This document shows positions 35,050-44,905 of a stretch of DNA of 53,798 nucleotides, one piece after another. Under the pieces are notes generated by a model. It was given only the letters and a program-made list of their open reading frames with translations, ran no database searches and was not told the DNA's origin. The position numbers and the translations under genes are program-made. The stretch comes from Pseudocoprococcus catus (lineage in GTDB: Bacteria > Bacillota > Clostridia > Lachnospirales > Lachnospiraceae): positions 1 through 53,798 of the forward strand of contig NZ_JAAXCM010000045.1 in the NCBI RefSeq assembly GCF_019734885.1, given 5' to 3'. The first letter of the stretch is position 1, and each line of letters opens with the position of its first letter.

Positions 35050-36621
35050 ATGAGTTATACGTCTTATTTTTATCTGCTGTTTTTTCTGGGTGCACTGGTG
35101 ATTTTGTATTACCTGATGCCCCTGAAAAGGCGGTGGCTGGTTTTGCTGGGCGGCAGCTATTTCTTTTACTGGCTGGCCTCCGGAAAGCTGATTGTTTTCC
35201 TGCTGATCACGACGGTGTCGGTTTATCTGGGGGCTCTTGCTATGGAGCGGGAGCAGAAAGCCTTTGACAGTGTACGGAAAAGTCTGGAAAAGGAAGAGAG
35301 AAAAGCCAGAAAGGCAGCGATGATGCGCCGGAAGCGCCATATTGTTCTTGCGATGGTTCTGATCAATGTGGGGCTTCTGGCCTTTTTAAAATATTATCAT
35401 TTCTTCAGTGCCAATGTGAATGCCCTGGGGAACAGTCTGAATTTGGGAATCCAACTGCCGGCGCTGAAGCTTGTGATGCCTCTGGGTATTTCTTTTTATA
35501 CGCTGTCGGCGGTGGGGTATGTCATCGATGTCTACCGCGGGCAGACTGCGGCGGATCATCATTTCGGAAGACTGGCACTTTTTCTCAGTTTATTTACGAA
35601 TATTACGGAGGGACCTATCAGCCGATACGGACAGCTGGCAGGGCAGGCCTTTGAAGGCCATCGGGCGGATTACCGACAATTTACATTTGGTGCGCAGTTG
35701 ATCCTCTGGGGCCTTTTTCAGAAAATGGTGCTGGCGGACAGAGCGGCCCTGCTTGTCAGTACGGTTTTCGGAAGCCCATCAGATTACAGCGGCGGTGTTG
35801 TGATACTGGCGATGCTTGTGTATACACTGCAGATTTATGCAGACTTTGCAGGGTGCATGGATATCGTCCGAGGCAGCGGGGCGCTGTTTGGCATTGAGAT
35901 CACACGGAACTTTCATCAGCCGTTTTTCTCAAGATCCATCGGTGAATTCTGGCGGAGATGGCATATGACATTAGGCGCATGGTTCAAAGATTATATTTTT
36001 TATCCGGTGACTTTGTCAAAGACGAATATGAAGTTGGGAAGATGGGCCAAGAAACATCTGAGTCCTCATCTGGGACAAGTGATGCCTACTGCTTTTGCAC
36101 TGTTTTTTGTCTGGTTGGCGAATGGTATCTGGCATGGAGCAGCATGGAAATATGTGGCCTATGGCATGTATTATTACGTGCTGACGCTGTTTGGTCTGCT
36201 TTTCAAACCGATGATATTTCTCTTCTATAAGAAAACAGGCATTCAAAAGGATAGTCGCCCATGGCAGTTCTTTTTGATCTTGAGAACATTTATATTGGTT
36301 AATATCGGTATGCTTTTGTTCCGTGCAGACAGCCTGCCTGTTTTTGCGGGCATGTTTGTGTCCATGTTCAGGAAGACAACAGGACATTGGCTGGAACTGG
36401 GGATGGATGTGCATGATCTGGCGGTGCTGGCCGCAGGGGCACTTCTTATGCTGGTGGTTGGTATTCTCCGGGAGGAAGGTATCTGTATCCGGGAACGGAT
36501 CGCATCCTTGCCGATCATATGGCGGTGGATGATTTATGCCGGTGCTTTTTGTGCCATTGTGCTGCTGGGGGCTTATGGCAGCGGATACGGCGTGGTGGAT
36601 CCTTTGTATGCCAACTTCTAA
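35050..36621 (+). CDS. MBOAT membrane acyltransferase (DltB/AlgI-like)
   Basis: A 523-residue polytopic membrane protein with about ten or more helices. Family features: NITEGPISRYGQL, FWRRWHMTLGAWFKDYIFYP, and the active-site His in NGIWHGAAWKYVAYG (near residue 361). A charged insertion (EREQKAFDSVRKSLEKEERK) follows the first helices. In the Dlt pathway DltB passes the acyl group from the carrier through the membrane; AlgI-type members do the same with acetyl groups. The gene is 24 bases after the carrier gene and its start follows GGGAGG. Sequence alone does not separate D-alanyl from other acyl transfer. Confidence 0.88.
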   Translation: MSYTSYFYLLFFLGALVILYYLMPLKRRWLVLLGGSYFFYWLASGKLIVFLLITTVSVYLGALAMEREQKAFDSVRKSLEKEERKARKAAMMRRKRHIVLAMVLINVGLLAFLKYYHFFSANVNALGNSLNLGIQLPALKLVMPLGISFYTLSAVGYVIDVYRGQTAADHHFGRLALFLSLFTNITEGPISRYGQLAGQAFEGHRADYRQFTFGAQLILWGLFQKMVLADRAALLVSTVFGSPSDYSGGVVILAMLVYTLQIYADFAGCMDIVRGSGALFGIEITRNFHQPFFSRSIGEFWRRWHMTLGAWFKDYIFYPVTLSKTNMKLGRWAKKHLSPHLGQVMPTAFALFFVWLANGIWHGAAWKYVAYGMYYYVLTLFGLLFKPMIFLFYKKTGIQKDSRPWQFFLILRTFILVNIGMLLFRADSLPVFAGMFVSMFRKTTGHWLELGMDVHDLAVLAAGALLMLVVGILREEGICIRERIASLPIIWRWMIYAGAFCAIVLLGAYGSGYGVVDPLYANF

Positions 36622-36662
36622 ACTTCGGAAAATAATGACTTCGGGAATGAGGAGACGGGAAG

Positions 36663-37673
36663 ATGCATATATCTAATAGACAACAATTTGTAAAAAGGGC
36701 ATTGAAAATTATCACGTTTGTCCTGCTGGCGGTTTTGCTGCTGGAAGGAATGTCAAAAGCGCTGATGCCGAGATCTAATTCCGGCAGCGGCGGCATGCAC
36801 AATTACAGAGCCCGTGGGTTTTACGGAGAAGAAAAAAATTCCCTGGATATAGCAGCCATCGGCAACAGCGATCTGGCCAGTGGATTTTCCCCGATGGAAT
36901 TGTGGAAAAGTCATGGTATTGCGGGCTTTGCCTGTGGAGAACCCAATCAGACCATTGATCAGTCGGTGCGGCTGCTGCAGGAGGTACTGACCTGTCAGAA
37001 GCCGAAAGTTGTCATTTTGGAGACAGATACCCTTTTCCAGGAAAATATGGAGGGTCATCTGACATCCCTTGTCAAAACAGCTGTCAATTATCTTTTTCCG
37101 GTGCTGGAATATCATGACCGGTGGAAAAGTGTGACCTTATCAGAGCTTATGGGAAAACAGCAGAAACCATGGCATGATTCCGGCAAGGGTTATCGCTATT
37201 CCGGTGACCGGGTGGCCTATAAAGGTGACGATTACATGGCTGAAACAAAGGAGAAGGAAGAGATTGATGCCATTGCCATGAAGAGCCTGGATCAGTTTGT
37301 TGAAATCTGCCAGGAAGCGGGAATCCAGGTGATGTTTGTGGAGATGCCGTCAGCCAATTCATGGAATATGGCCAGGCATCGGGCAGTGGCGGACTATGCT
37401 TCGTCCAGGAATATTTCTTTTATAGATTTTAATATGAAAGACAGAATGAAAGAAACAGGATTCGACTGGATGACAGACAGCCGGGATGGCGGCAATCATC
37501 TGAATTACAGCGGGGCAAAAAAGATTAGTGTCTGGCTGGGGAATTATCTGGTAAAGGATTATCAGCTGGAGGATCATAGAAAGGACAGCCGTTATCAGCG
37601 GTGGCAGCAGGATGTCAGTGCCTACGACCGAATTGTCTTGGGAGCTGTTCATCAGACAGCAGATGAAAGTTAA
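36663..37673 (+). CDS. DltD/AlgX-like SGNH membrane-anchored acyl-transfer protein
   Basis: A 336-residue protein with one N-terminal membrane helix (IITFVLLAVLLLEGMSKAL) and an extracytoplasmic SGNH-type domain. The nucleophile block is IAAIGNSDLASGF, the oxyanion region includes GEPNQT, and the end of the fold has DGGNHLNYSGAKK with the Asp/His pair. It lies 41 bases after the MBOAT gene behind a GAGGAG site. In dlt operons DltD completes D-alanine transfer to teichoic acid outside the membrane; alginate and peptidoglycan O-acetylation systems use similar pairs. It closes the cluster and is followed by a terminator. Confidence 0.78.
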   Translation: MHISNRQQFVKRALKIITFVLLAVLLLEGMSKALMPRSNSGSGGMHNYRARGFYGEEKNSLDIAAIGNSDLASGFSPMELWKSHGIAGFACGEPNQTIDQSVRLLQEVLTCQKPKVVILETDTLFQENMEGHLTSLVKTAVNYLFPVLEYHDRWKSVTLSELMGKQQKPWHDSGKGYRYSGDRVAYKGDDYMAETKEKEEIDAIAMKSLDQFVEICQEAGIQVMFVEMPSANSWNMARHRAVADYASSRNISFIDFNMKDRMKETGFDWMTDSRDGGNHLNYSGAKKISVWLGNYLVKDYQLEDHRKDSRYQRWQQDVSAYDRIVLGAVHQTADES

Positions 37674-37690
37674 ATATACAGGCAGAGAAG

Positions 37691-37729
37691 ATGACCATTT
37701 ATGACTGTTCACAAAATGGTCATTTTTTC
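37691..37729 (+). terminator. Terminator of the dlt-like cluster
   Basis: ATGACCATTT pairs with AAATGGTCAT, followed by a six-T run. Confidence 0.8.
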
Positions 37730-37787
37730 GTCACAAAATTCCCACTAAAAAATCACAAAGGTTAGCTATGCTTTTATATAGCATGAA

Positions 37788-37894
37788 ACAGATGATTACG
37801 AAACCCATTAAGTTTCGAACTGGTTTTCTGAAAGCGAGTATTTTTGAATAGTTTATTCGTCATATTGGAATTTCTGGGTTTCGTAATTGTCTGT
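37788..37894 (+). promoter_or_regulatory. 20-bp inverted repeat in the leader of the Gld-type ABC operon
   Basis: ACAGATGATTACGAAACCCA (37788-37807) and the complement of 37875-37894 agree at 18 of 20 positions, with 13 consecutive exact pairs. The right arm ends 28 bases before the TTG start. It could fold as one long stem around 67 bases, or be two operator half-sites. No known riboswitch core is recognised between the arms. Confidence 0.5.
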
Positions 37895-37922
37895 TCAAAT
37901 AGTGAGAAGGAGGAGAGAGACT

Positions 37923-39026
37923 TTGATAGAAGTCAAAAATCTTGTGAAGAAATATGGCGATCATGTGGCTGTGGATCATCTGAGTTTTACAGTGGAAGAA
38001 GGCCATATCTATGGTTTCCTTGGGCCTAACGGCGCCGGCAAATCCACGACGATGAATATGATCACCGGTTATATCGGACCAACAGAGGGCAGTATTATGA
38101 TCAATGGACATGATATGCTGGAAAATCCTGAGGAGGCCAAGAAGTGTATCGGTTATCTGCCTGAGATCCCGCCGCTGTATACGGATATGACACCCCTTGA
38201 ATATCTGCGTTTTGCGGCTGAATTAAAGGGAATTGCAAAGAATAAAAGGAAAGAAGAAGTTAAAAAGGTGATTGCAGATGCCAGACTTGAGGACGTGAAG
38301 GATCGTCTGATCCACAACCTGTCCAAAGGTTATAAACAACGTGTCGGACTGGCACAGGCGCTGCTTGGTTATCCGGAAGTCATTATTCTGGATGAACCGA
38401 CGGTCGGCCTGGATCCGGCTCAGATCATCGAGATGCGCGGATTGATCAGAAGCCTTGGCAAAAAACATACCGTCATTCTGAGTTCCCATATTTTGTCGGA
38501 GATCAGTGCGGTCTGTGATGATGTGCTGATTTTGTCCCACGGCAAACTGGTAGCCAGTGATACAACGGACAATCTCGGCAAGCTTATGGAAGATAAAGTC
38601 ACCCTGCATCTGACGGTCAAGGGTGATGAAGAGACGATCAAAGGGGCACTGGATTCAGTGGAAGGTGTGGAGAACATCGAATACAGAGAATCTGATGAGA
38701 AGGATTGTGTGGATGTGATGATTCAAAGTGATCCGAAGACAGAAATTCGGGATATGATCTTCTACAGATTGGCGGCTGTCCAGTGCCCAACCTATGCCAT
38801 GAACCAGATCAAGAAATCACTGGAGGATGTCTTCATGGAACTGACTGCGGACAGTACAACAGATGCAGCAGATCAGAATGCAGCAGCGGCAGAGGATATT
38901 CGAGCCAAAGCAGGAGAATATATTGCTGCTGCAGATGACGAAAAGACAGAAACAGAAGCAACTGCAGAAAACGGCAGCAATACAGATAACGGAGAGGAGG
39001 CAGCAGAGCATGGCAGCGATTTATAA
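37923..39026 (+). CDS. ABC transporter ATP-binding subunit (GldA-like)
   Basis: A 367-residue ATPase: Walker A GPNGAGKST, Q-loop region near GYLPEIPPLYTDMT, signature LSKGYKQRVGLAQAL, Walker B VIILDEPTVGLD, and the switch His in SSHIL. After the ~300-residue core (length typical of GldA/CcmA types) there is an Ala/Asp/Glu-rich low-complexity tail of about 60 residues. The start is TTG 37923, 9 bases after AAGGAGG. It overlaps the next gene by 17 bases. With the fused permease/GldG-like protein and DUF4340 it forms a three-gene transporter whose substrate is unknown. Confidence 0.88.
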   Translation: MIEVKNLVKKYGDHVAVDHLSFTVEEGHIYGFLGPNGAGKSTTMNMITGYIGPTEGSIMINGHDMLENPEEAKKCIGYLPEIPPLYTDMTPLEYLRFAAELKGIAKNKRKEEVKKVIADARLEDVKDRLIHNLSKGYKQRVGLAQALLGYPEVIILDEPTVGLDPAQIIEMRGLIRSLGKKHTVILSSHILSEISAVCDDVLILSHGKLVASDTTDNLGKLMEDKVTLHLTVKGDEETIKGALDSVEGVENIEYRESDEKDCVDVMIQSDPKTEIRDMIFYRLAAVQCPTYAMNQIKKSLEDVFMELTADSTTDAADQNAAAAEDIRAKAGEYIAAADDEKTETEATAENGSNTDNGEEAAEHGSDL

Positions 39027-41244
39027 AAAAGAATTACGTTCGTATTTTACATCAATGACGGGCTATATCTGCATGGCCTTTATGCTGGTGGTCATCGGTA
39101 TCTACTATGCGGTTATTAACCTTGCTTCCGGTTATCCATATTTTGGCTATACATTGTCCTGCGTCATTGTTTTATTCCTGTTGATGACACCTGTTTTGAC
39201 CATGCGTATTCTGGCGGAAGAGAAAAGCAGAAAGACAGATCAGCTGCTTTTGACAGCACCGGTTTCCATGTGGAAGATCGTGGTTGGCAAGTATCTGGCC
39301 ATGGTGACAGTATTCGGACTGGCACTTCTGGTGACTTGTTTTTATCCGTTGATCCTCAGCCGGTTTGGCACGGTTTCCCTGTCGATGGCCTATACCGCTA
39401 TTCTCGGCTATTTCCTGTACGGGGCAGCCTGCATTGCCATTGGTCTGTTCATCTCTTCTGTAACAGAGAGTCAGGTCATTGCGGCGCTGCTGACCTTCTT
39501 TGTGCTGCTTGTATTTTATATTACGGGTACGATCACAAAATCATTGCCATCAACGGCGGTGGCATCCTTTGTTATCTGGATTCTTGTCATCCTTTTTGCG
39601 GCATGGCTGGTTTATAATCTGACCGCCAATCTAAAGATTGCGCTGGCAGCAGGTATTGCTGCGGAAGCAGTCAATATTATCATTTTCTTTGTAAAATCAG
39701 ACTGGATGGCAGGTTCAGTGGCAAAAGCACTGGGTGCCTTTAATATGACATCCTTTTTCTCCAACTTTGGCTCAGGCGTTTTTGATGTGACAGGCATTGT
39801 CTATTATCTATCCATCATCGGATTCTGTATCTTCCTGACGATTCAGGCCATCCAGAGAAAACGCTGGGGCGGCGATGCGCTGATGACAGCAGTTATGCTG
39901 GCCATTGTGGTGGTCGTCAATCTGGTTGTGGGACAGATCCCGGTTAAATATACCCAGTTTGACCTGACAGATAATCAGCTTTATACGATTACTGATCAGA
40001 CGAAGGAGTTCGTCAAGGGATTGGATTCGGATGTGGATGTTTATCTGGTTGCCCAGAGCGGACAGGAGGATAAACAGATCCAGAAAGTGCTGGAACGTTA
40101 TGAGTCTCTGTCCAGTCATATCAAAGTGCATACAAAGGATCCGGTGGTGAATCCTTCATTTACCAAACAGTATACAGACAGTTCATTGTCAGACAACAGC
40201 CTAATCGTTGTGTGTGGGGACAAATATAAAGTCATCAATTACAGTGATATTTATCAGTCGGAATTTGATTATTCCACTTACAGCAGCCAGACAACAGGTT
40301 TTGATGCGGAAGGTCAGCTGACCAGTGCCATTGATTATGTGACATCGGATTCACTGCCGAAGCTGTATACACTGACCGGTCATGATGAGTCATCCCTTTC
40401 AGATACTTTGACCAGCCAGATTGAAAAGGAGAATATTGATATTGAGGAACTGAACCTTGTGACAAGTGAGGCAGTTCCGGATGATGCGAACTGTCTGATG
40501 ATCAATGGTCCGCAGAAGGATATTACGGCAGATGAAAAAGACCGTATACTGGATTATATGGAAAAGGGCGGCCATGTGCTGATCTTTACAGACTATACAG
40601 AGACGGATATGCCGAATATGGCAGAGCTTCTGAATAATTATGGCCTGTCCACAAGCGCGGGACTGATTTTTGAAGGCAACAGCCAGCATTATTATCCGGG
40701 TTATCCATCTTATCTGATTCCGAGGATTCAGAGTGCAGATGCGGTGGGCAGCATGACATCCAAGGATCTGGTGCTGATGCCGTATGCACAGAATATCAAT
40801 ATTTCTGATGATGTACGAAGCACTGTTTCGGCACAGCCGATTTTACAGACAAGCAGCAAGTCTTATATAAAGGCAGATCTGAAGAACCTGACAACAACAG
40901 AAAAGGCTTCCGGTGATGAGGAAGGTCCGTTCACAGTTGGTGCTGCGGTAGCTGAAGAATATAATGATGTGGAGACAAAACTGGTTTACTTCTCATCTTC
41001 AGCGCTTTTGGATGAAAATATGAACCAGGCTGTATCAGGCGGCAATTATGAACTCATCAGCAACGTCATGAGCTGGATGATCGATAAAGAAGAAAGTATT
41101 TCCATACCGGCCAAGAGCCTGTCTACAACCTACCTGACAGTGACAGCTGCAGATGCAGGATTCTGGGGTGCAGTTGTTATCCTGATTCCGGCGGCTCTTG
41201 TGATCGGCGGCGGTGTGGTATGGTTCAGAAGGAGGAGGAAATAA
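39010..41244 (+). CDS. Fused ABC-2 permease and GldG-like auxiliary protein
   Basis: A 744-residue product. The N-terminal ~245 residues form an ABC-2 permease with six membrane helices (IYKKELRSYFTSMTGYICMA at the start; EEKSRKTDQLLLTAPVS as the coupling region), like GldF. After two further helices comes the extracytoplasmic GldG-like (ABC_transp_aux) domain beginning near KYTQFDLTDNQLYTITDQT and including DYTETDMPNMAELLNNYGL; a final helix ends in basic residues. In Bacteroidetes GldF and GldG are separate gliding/secretion components; the fused form is common in Firmicutes, with no known substrate. ATG 39010 is chosen because GAGGAGG lies 9 bases upstream. Confidence 0.85.
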   Translation: MAAIYKKELRSYFTSMTGYICMAFMLVVIGIYYAVINLASGYPYFGYTLSCVIVLFLLMTPVLTMRILAEEKSRKTDQLLLTAPVSMWKIVVGKYLAMVTVFGLALLVTCFYPLILSRFGTVSLSMAYTAILGYFLYGAACIAIGLFISSVTESQVIAALLTFFVLLVFYITGTITKSLPSTAVASFVIWILVILFAAWLVYNLTANLKIALAAGIAAEAVNIIIFFVKSDWMAGSVAKALGAFNMTSFFSNFGSGVFDVTGIVYYLSIIGFCIFLTIQAIQRKRWGGDALMTAVMLAIVVVVNLVVGQIPVKYTQFDLTDNQLYTITDQTKEFVKGLDSDVDVYLVAQSGQEDKQIQKVLERYESLSSHIKVHTKDPVVNPSFTKQYTDSSLSDNSLIVVCGDKYKVINYSDIYQSEFDYSTYSSQTTGFDAEGQLTSAIDYVTSDSLPKLYTLTGHDESSLSDTLTSQIEKENIDIEELNLVTSEAVPDDANCLMINGPQKDITADEKDRILDYMEKGGHVLIFTDYTETDMPNMAELLNNYGLSTSAGLIFEGNSQHYYPGYPSYLIPRIQSADAVGSMTSKDLVLMPYAQNINISDDVRSTVSAQPILQTSSKSYIKADLKNLTTTEKASGDEEGPFTVGAAVAEEYNDVETKLVYFSSSALLDENMNQAVSGGNYELISNVMSWMIDKEESISIPAKSLSTTYLTVTAADAGFWGAVVILIPAALVIGGGVVWFRRRRK

Positions 41245-41247
41245 AGC

Positions 41248-42774
41248 ATGAAGAACAGGAAAAAAGCGCTTATCATTGCTATGATCTGCCTGGCGGCGGC
41301 AGCTGTTCTTTATTTACTCGTTGTAAAAATGAATCAGAAGGAAGCCAATTCAGAGTCTGATGACTCTGATGACTCCCTTGTGATCAGCAGTGTGGACAGT
41401 GGCCAGATCACGGCTATTTCTTATGAAAAGGATGGCAAAAGCCTGTCCTTTATAAAGGAAGACGGCACCTGGTATGATGCTGAGGATAAAAAATTCCCGG
41501 TCAATCAGGACAGTCTGACGACCATGACCAATACGCTGGGAGCAGTCTCGGCCACACGAAAACTGGAAAAGCCGGAGGCGTTATCAGAATACGGTCTGGA
41601 TTCACCGGTACTGACTGTTCGTTATACAGCCAGTGACGGCAAAGAAGCTGAATTTATTGTAGGGGATACGAATGATGCAGCAGGCGGAGCCTACTTAAAG
41701 ATCAGTGGGGACGATGCGGTCTATCTGGTTTCCTCTGACTTTGCGGATTCATTTAATTCAGATATCTATCAGCTGGCTGACATGGAAAGCTTTCCGACCA
41801 TCACATCAGACAGCATTACAGATATCAGTGTGAATTCGAATGGCCATACACTGGAGATCAAGAACGACAGTGAAGGCGGACAGACAGTACTGGAAAATGG
41901 CAAAGAGCAGGAGAATTGTGCTTCTTCATCCGCATCGCAGTTTATCAGTGCCGTCACAGGCATTACCTTCAAGAGTCATGTAGAGTATAACTGCAAGGAT
42001 TTATCAAAATATGGTCTGGACCAGCCAACTGCTGATGTGACGGTGGATTACACCACAACAGAGACTGTCAGCAGCGGGGATTCTGATGACAGCGAATCTG
42101 CAAACAGTACAGATGATACAAAGGCTGCATCGGCAGAAAGTGCAGCAGAAAATACTTCAGAAACGGCAGATACCGGGGAAACCGAAACCGAGACGGAAGC
42201 AGAAACGGTGAAGGTTGCGAAACAGGTAGTCCTTCATATCGGCAGTCAGAATGACGATGGGGATTACTATGCAGCTATGGACGGTTCAAAGGAAGTACAT
42301 GTTATCAGTGCAGATACAATCAAAGAACTGATCGGAAAGAAAGCTTCAGATTTTATCGACAATGAGATTTTGTCCGGTACTCTGAGCAATGCAAAAAGCA
42401 TTGATGTCACCATTGGCAGCGACAGCTGGCATCTGGCGAAGGAAGAAGTTGCGGAATCCGAAACAGAGGCTGAGAAGGAAGAAAAGTGGTATGAGGGAGA
42501 TACGGAAATCGCCCTGACAGACTTATCTTCCGTTTACAGTGATCTTTCCGGTATGTCTGCGGAGAAGATCCTTGATACAGCGGCAAAACCAACCGGGGAT
42601 GCGGCCATCAGTGTCACTGTCAAATGGGAAGATGATACCGAGACAACCATATCATTTACAGCCTATGACAGCAGCTTCCATCTGGCAGAAATCAATGGTG
42701 AGGCCAGAAAACTGGTCAACAAGCGGGACGTCGAAAAACTTGTTGAAGATATGACGGCACTGCTCAAAAAATAA
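41248..42774 (+). CDS. DUF4340 extracytoplasmic protein of the ABC system
   Basis: A 508-residue protein with one N-terminal membrane helix and an extracellular region. Two DUF4340-like repeats are visible, each with a W-Y near the start and a LSEYGLDSP / LSKYGLDQP box. Between them is an acidic Ser/Glu/Thr-rich insertion (about residues 275-320). It begins three bases after the permease stop, behind AGGAGGAGG. DUF4340 proteins usually follow GldG-type genes, and the trio is expected to act as one membrane complex. A terminator follows. Confidence 0.82.
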   Translation: MKNRKKALIIAMICLAAAAVLYLLVVKMNQKEANSESDDSDDSLVISSVDSGQITAISYEKDGKSLSFIKEDGTWYDAEDKKFPVNQDSLTTMTNTLGAVSATRKLEKPEALSEYGLDSPVLTVRYTASDGKEAEFIVGDTNDAAGGAYLKISGDDAVYLVSSDFADSFNSDIYQLADMESFPTITSDSITDISVNSNGHTLEIKNDSEGGQTVLENGKEQENCASSSASQFISAVTGITFKSHVEYNCKDLSKYGLDQPTADVTVDYTTTETVSSGDSDDSESANSTDDTKAASAESAAENTSETADTGETETETEAETVKVAKQVVLHIGSQNDDGDYYAAMDGSKEVHVISADTIKELIGKKASDFIDNEILSGTLSNAKSIDVTIGSDSWHLAKEEVAESETEAEKEEKWYEGDTEIALTDLSSVYSDLSGMSAEKILDTAAKPTGDAAISVTVKWEDDTETTISFTAYDSSFHLAEINGEARKLVNKRDVEKLVEDMTALLKK

Positions 42775-42803
42775 AAAAGCGTGCAGCTTCAAGTGCGAAT
42801 AAA

Positions 42804-42849
42804 GGACTTTCAATGGAACAAAATTGTTTCCGTTGAAAGTCTCTTTTTT
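42804..42849 (+). terminator. Terminator of the Gld-type ABC operon
   Basis: GGACTTTCAATGGAA pairs with TTTCCGTTGAAAGTCT (one mismatch), followed by six T. Confidence 0.85.
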
Positions 42850-42940
42850 GCTTCAGGATTGATTGCGGGTGGAGAGAGAAAATGGTATGATTAAGATAAT
42901 TATAGTTGCTGAGAAAATAGGATGATAAGGGGAAGTTTTA

Positions 42941-43951
42941 ATGATTGTGAATTTCAGCTGTCCGAACTGTGGGGCAGATATGTCATATGATATCAAGCTT
43001 GGAAAGCTTCATTGTGATCATTGTGATCACAGTGAGGATATCCGACCGGATGAGGAGAATTATAAGAATGCGGTCGAAGAACCGGCAGATAAACCGCGCT
43101 ATTGTGTGAATTGCGGCGGTCTTTTATCAGCGGGAGCCAAAACCTGCGCCACGCACTGTGAATACTGTGGGGCACCGTTGGTGATGGCGGATCGTCTGAG
43201 CGGAGAGTGGCGGCCGGCCTATGTGCTGCCTTTTGAACTGGACAGGGAGAAAGCGGAGGCAGCCTTCAGAAAATGGTGTCATAACGGACGCTTCTCGCCT
43301 AAGGGATTTATGGCAGCAAAGAATATCCAGCGGCTTCAGCCACTGTACATTCCTTACTGGCTGTATGATGTAGATACGAATGTGGATGTACGGGGAACGG
43401 CGACACGGGTGCATGTTTATGTCCGGGGCGAGACGGAATATACGGAGACAGATTTCTTTGACGTTAGGAGAAAAATGCGCCTTGAATATACGAAAGTGCC
43501 CCATGATGCTTCAGAGAAGATGGACGATACGCTGATGGCAAAGCTGGAGCCTTACCGATTCGATACACTGAGAACTTTCCAGATTCCGTATCTGGCGGGA
43601 TTTGAGGCGGACCAGGGAGATTATCGTTCAGAGGATTTATTGCCCCAGGTGAAGCAGCAGGTGGCCGGATATGCTGCAGAACAGGCCCGTTCAACGATTT
43701 CCGGTTACACAAGTGTACATATTGACCATCAACAGATGGATTATGACCATATCAGCAGCGACTATGTGTATCTGCCGATCTGGTTTATTTCCTATCGCTA
43801 CAGGGACAAAGACTATATATTTGCCATGAATGGCCAGACAGGCAAGGTTATCGGTGAGCCGCCTGTGAGCAGGGGCAAAGTGGCAGGCTGGTTTGCGGGC
43901 ATATCGGCATCGGCCTTTGCTGTACTGATGGTGATTGGAGGGCTGTTGTAA
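42941..43951 (+). CDS. Zinc-ribbon membrane-tethered protein
   Basis: A 336-residue protein with two N-terminal zinc ribbons (FSCPNCGADMSYD...LHCDHCDHSE and RYCVNCGGLL...HCEYCGAPLV) and one C-terminal membrane helix (GWFAGISASAFAVLMVIGGL). The middle, with YVLPFELDREKAEAAFRKW and LYIPYWLYD, is the conserved part of bacterial TFIIB-type zinc ribbon proteins encoded beside TPM-domain genes. Its stop overlaps the start of the TPM gene by one base. No enzymatic motif is visible; a role in envelope protein quality control or membrane assembly is only a guess from its neighbour. Confidence 0.75.
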   Translation: MIVNFSCPNCGADMSYDIKLGKLHCDHCDHSEDIRPDEENYKNAVEEPADKPRYCVNCGGLLSAGAKTCATHCEYCGAPLVMADRLSGEWRPAYVLPFELDREKAEAAFRKWCHNGRFSPKGFMAAKNIQRLQPLYIPYWLYDVDTNVDVRGTATRVHVYVRGETEYTETDFFDVRRKMRLEYTKVPHDASEKMDDTLMAKLEPYRFDTLRTFQIPYLAGFEADQGDYRSEDLLPQVKQQVAGYAAEQARSTISGYTSVHIDHQQMDYDHISSDYVYLPIWFISYRYRDKDYIFAMNGQTGKVIGEPPVSRGKVAGWFAGISASAFAVLMVIGGLL

Positions 43952-44823
43952 TGAAAAAGGTATTGCATTTTCTGATGGTGCTGTTGATGGTCATGGGACT
44001 GGGAATGGCATCAGGAATGACAGCTTTTCAGGCAGAAGCAGCGGAAACGTCCGGAGAGACTGCATTGGCAGCGAATCAAGATGGAGATAAAGGGGCTGAT
44101 GCGAAAAAGGCGGCCAGTGGTATTTATGATGAGGCAAATCTTTTGTCGGAGGATGAAGAAGCGTCGCTGATGACGCAACTGGAGAAATATTCTTCGAAAT
44201 ATAGTGCAGACATTGCTATCGTGACAACGAATGATGCCGGCGGAATGAGTTCACAGGCTTATGCCGATGCCTATGCGGAGAAAATCGGACAGTCTATGTC
44301 AGGAGATGAGTATCCGGGCATTCTGTTTCTGATAGATATGGATAACCGGCAGATTTATATGGCCACCCAGGGCCGGGCCATGAATTATTATGATGACTAC
44401 AGAATCAGCAAAGTACTGGATAACTGCTATAACCACATCACGGATGGTGATTATAAAGGTACTTGTGAAGCCTTCCTGAAAGGTGTCCGTGATTATATGG
44501 GGCGGTCAACAAGCAAAAGTGCCCGTATGGATGCATTCGGTGTGCTGATCCGTCTGCTGATCGCCATGGCTATCGGTGCAGTTGCAACATTTGCCATGGT
44601 ATTCAGACGCGGCGGTCATGTGACAACCAACAGCCGGACTTATTTCGATGCTTCCGCTTCTCATTTGGACGCCAAAGAGGATCGTTTCATGAACCGGACA
44701 GTGACAAGACGTCATATCGAGAAACCGAGGGGCGGCGGAGGCGGCCATGGCGGTTCAGGTGGAGGCGGCATCCATACGAGCAGCGGCGGAGGTACCCATG
44801 GAGGCGGCGGCCGAAGCTTCTAA
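43951..44823 (+). CDS. TPM-domain (YgcG-like) secreted membrane protein
   Basis: A 290-residue protein with signal peptide (to about residue 30, VEAxAE-like site after AEAAE), a TPM domain (GIYDEANLLSEDEEASLMTQ ... ADIAIVTTND ... DNRQIYMATQGRAMNYY), a membrane helix (LLIAMAIGAVATFAMVF), and a Gly/His/Ser-rich end (RGGGGGHGGSGGGG then GGRSF). TPM proteins in plants take part in photosystem repair; bacterial members have no settled role. It is translationally coupled to the zinc-ribbon gene (TAATG overlap). Confidence 0.85.
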   Translation: MKKVLHFLMVLLMVMGLGMASGMTAFQAEAAETSGETALAANQDGDKGADAKKAASGIYDEANLLSEDEEASLMTQLEKYSSKYSADIAIVTTNDAGGMSSQAYADAYAEKIGQSMSGDEYPGILFLIDMDNRQIYMATQGRAMNYYDDYRISKVLDNCYNHITDGDYKGTCEAFLKGVRDYMGRSTSKSARMDAFGVLIRLLIAMAIGAVATFAMVFRRGGHVTTNSRTYFDASASHLDAKEDRFMNRTVTRRHIEKPRGGGGGHGGSGGGGIHTSSGGGTHGGGGRSF

Positions 44824-44864
44824 AGAGCAGCCGAAATACTTGTTACAATATAAATGATAAACGC

Positions 44865-44905
44865 AAAACGTGGCGGAACGATGATTAATCGTCTACCACG
44901 TTTTT
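44865..44905. terminator. Bidirectional terminator between TPM and GNAT genes
   Basis: AAAACGTGG / CCACGTTTT is an exact 9-bp stem with an inner ACGAT/ATCGT helix; A-rich on the left and T-rich on the right. The GNAT stop codon is within it. Confidence 0.8.
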
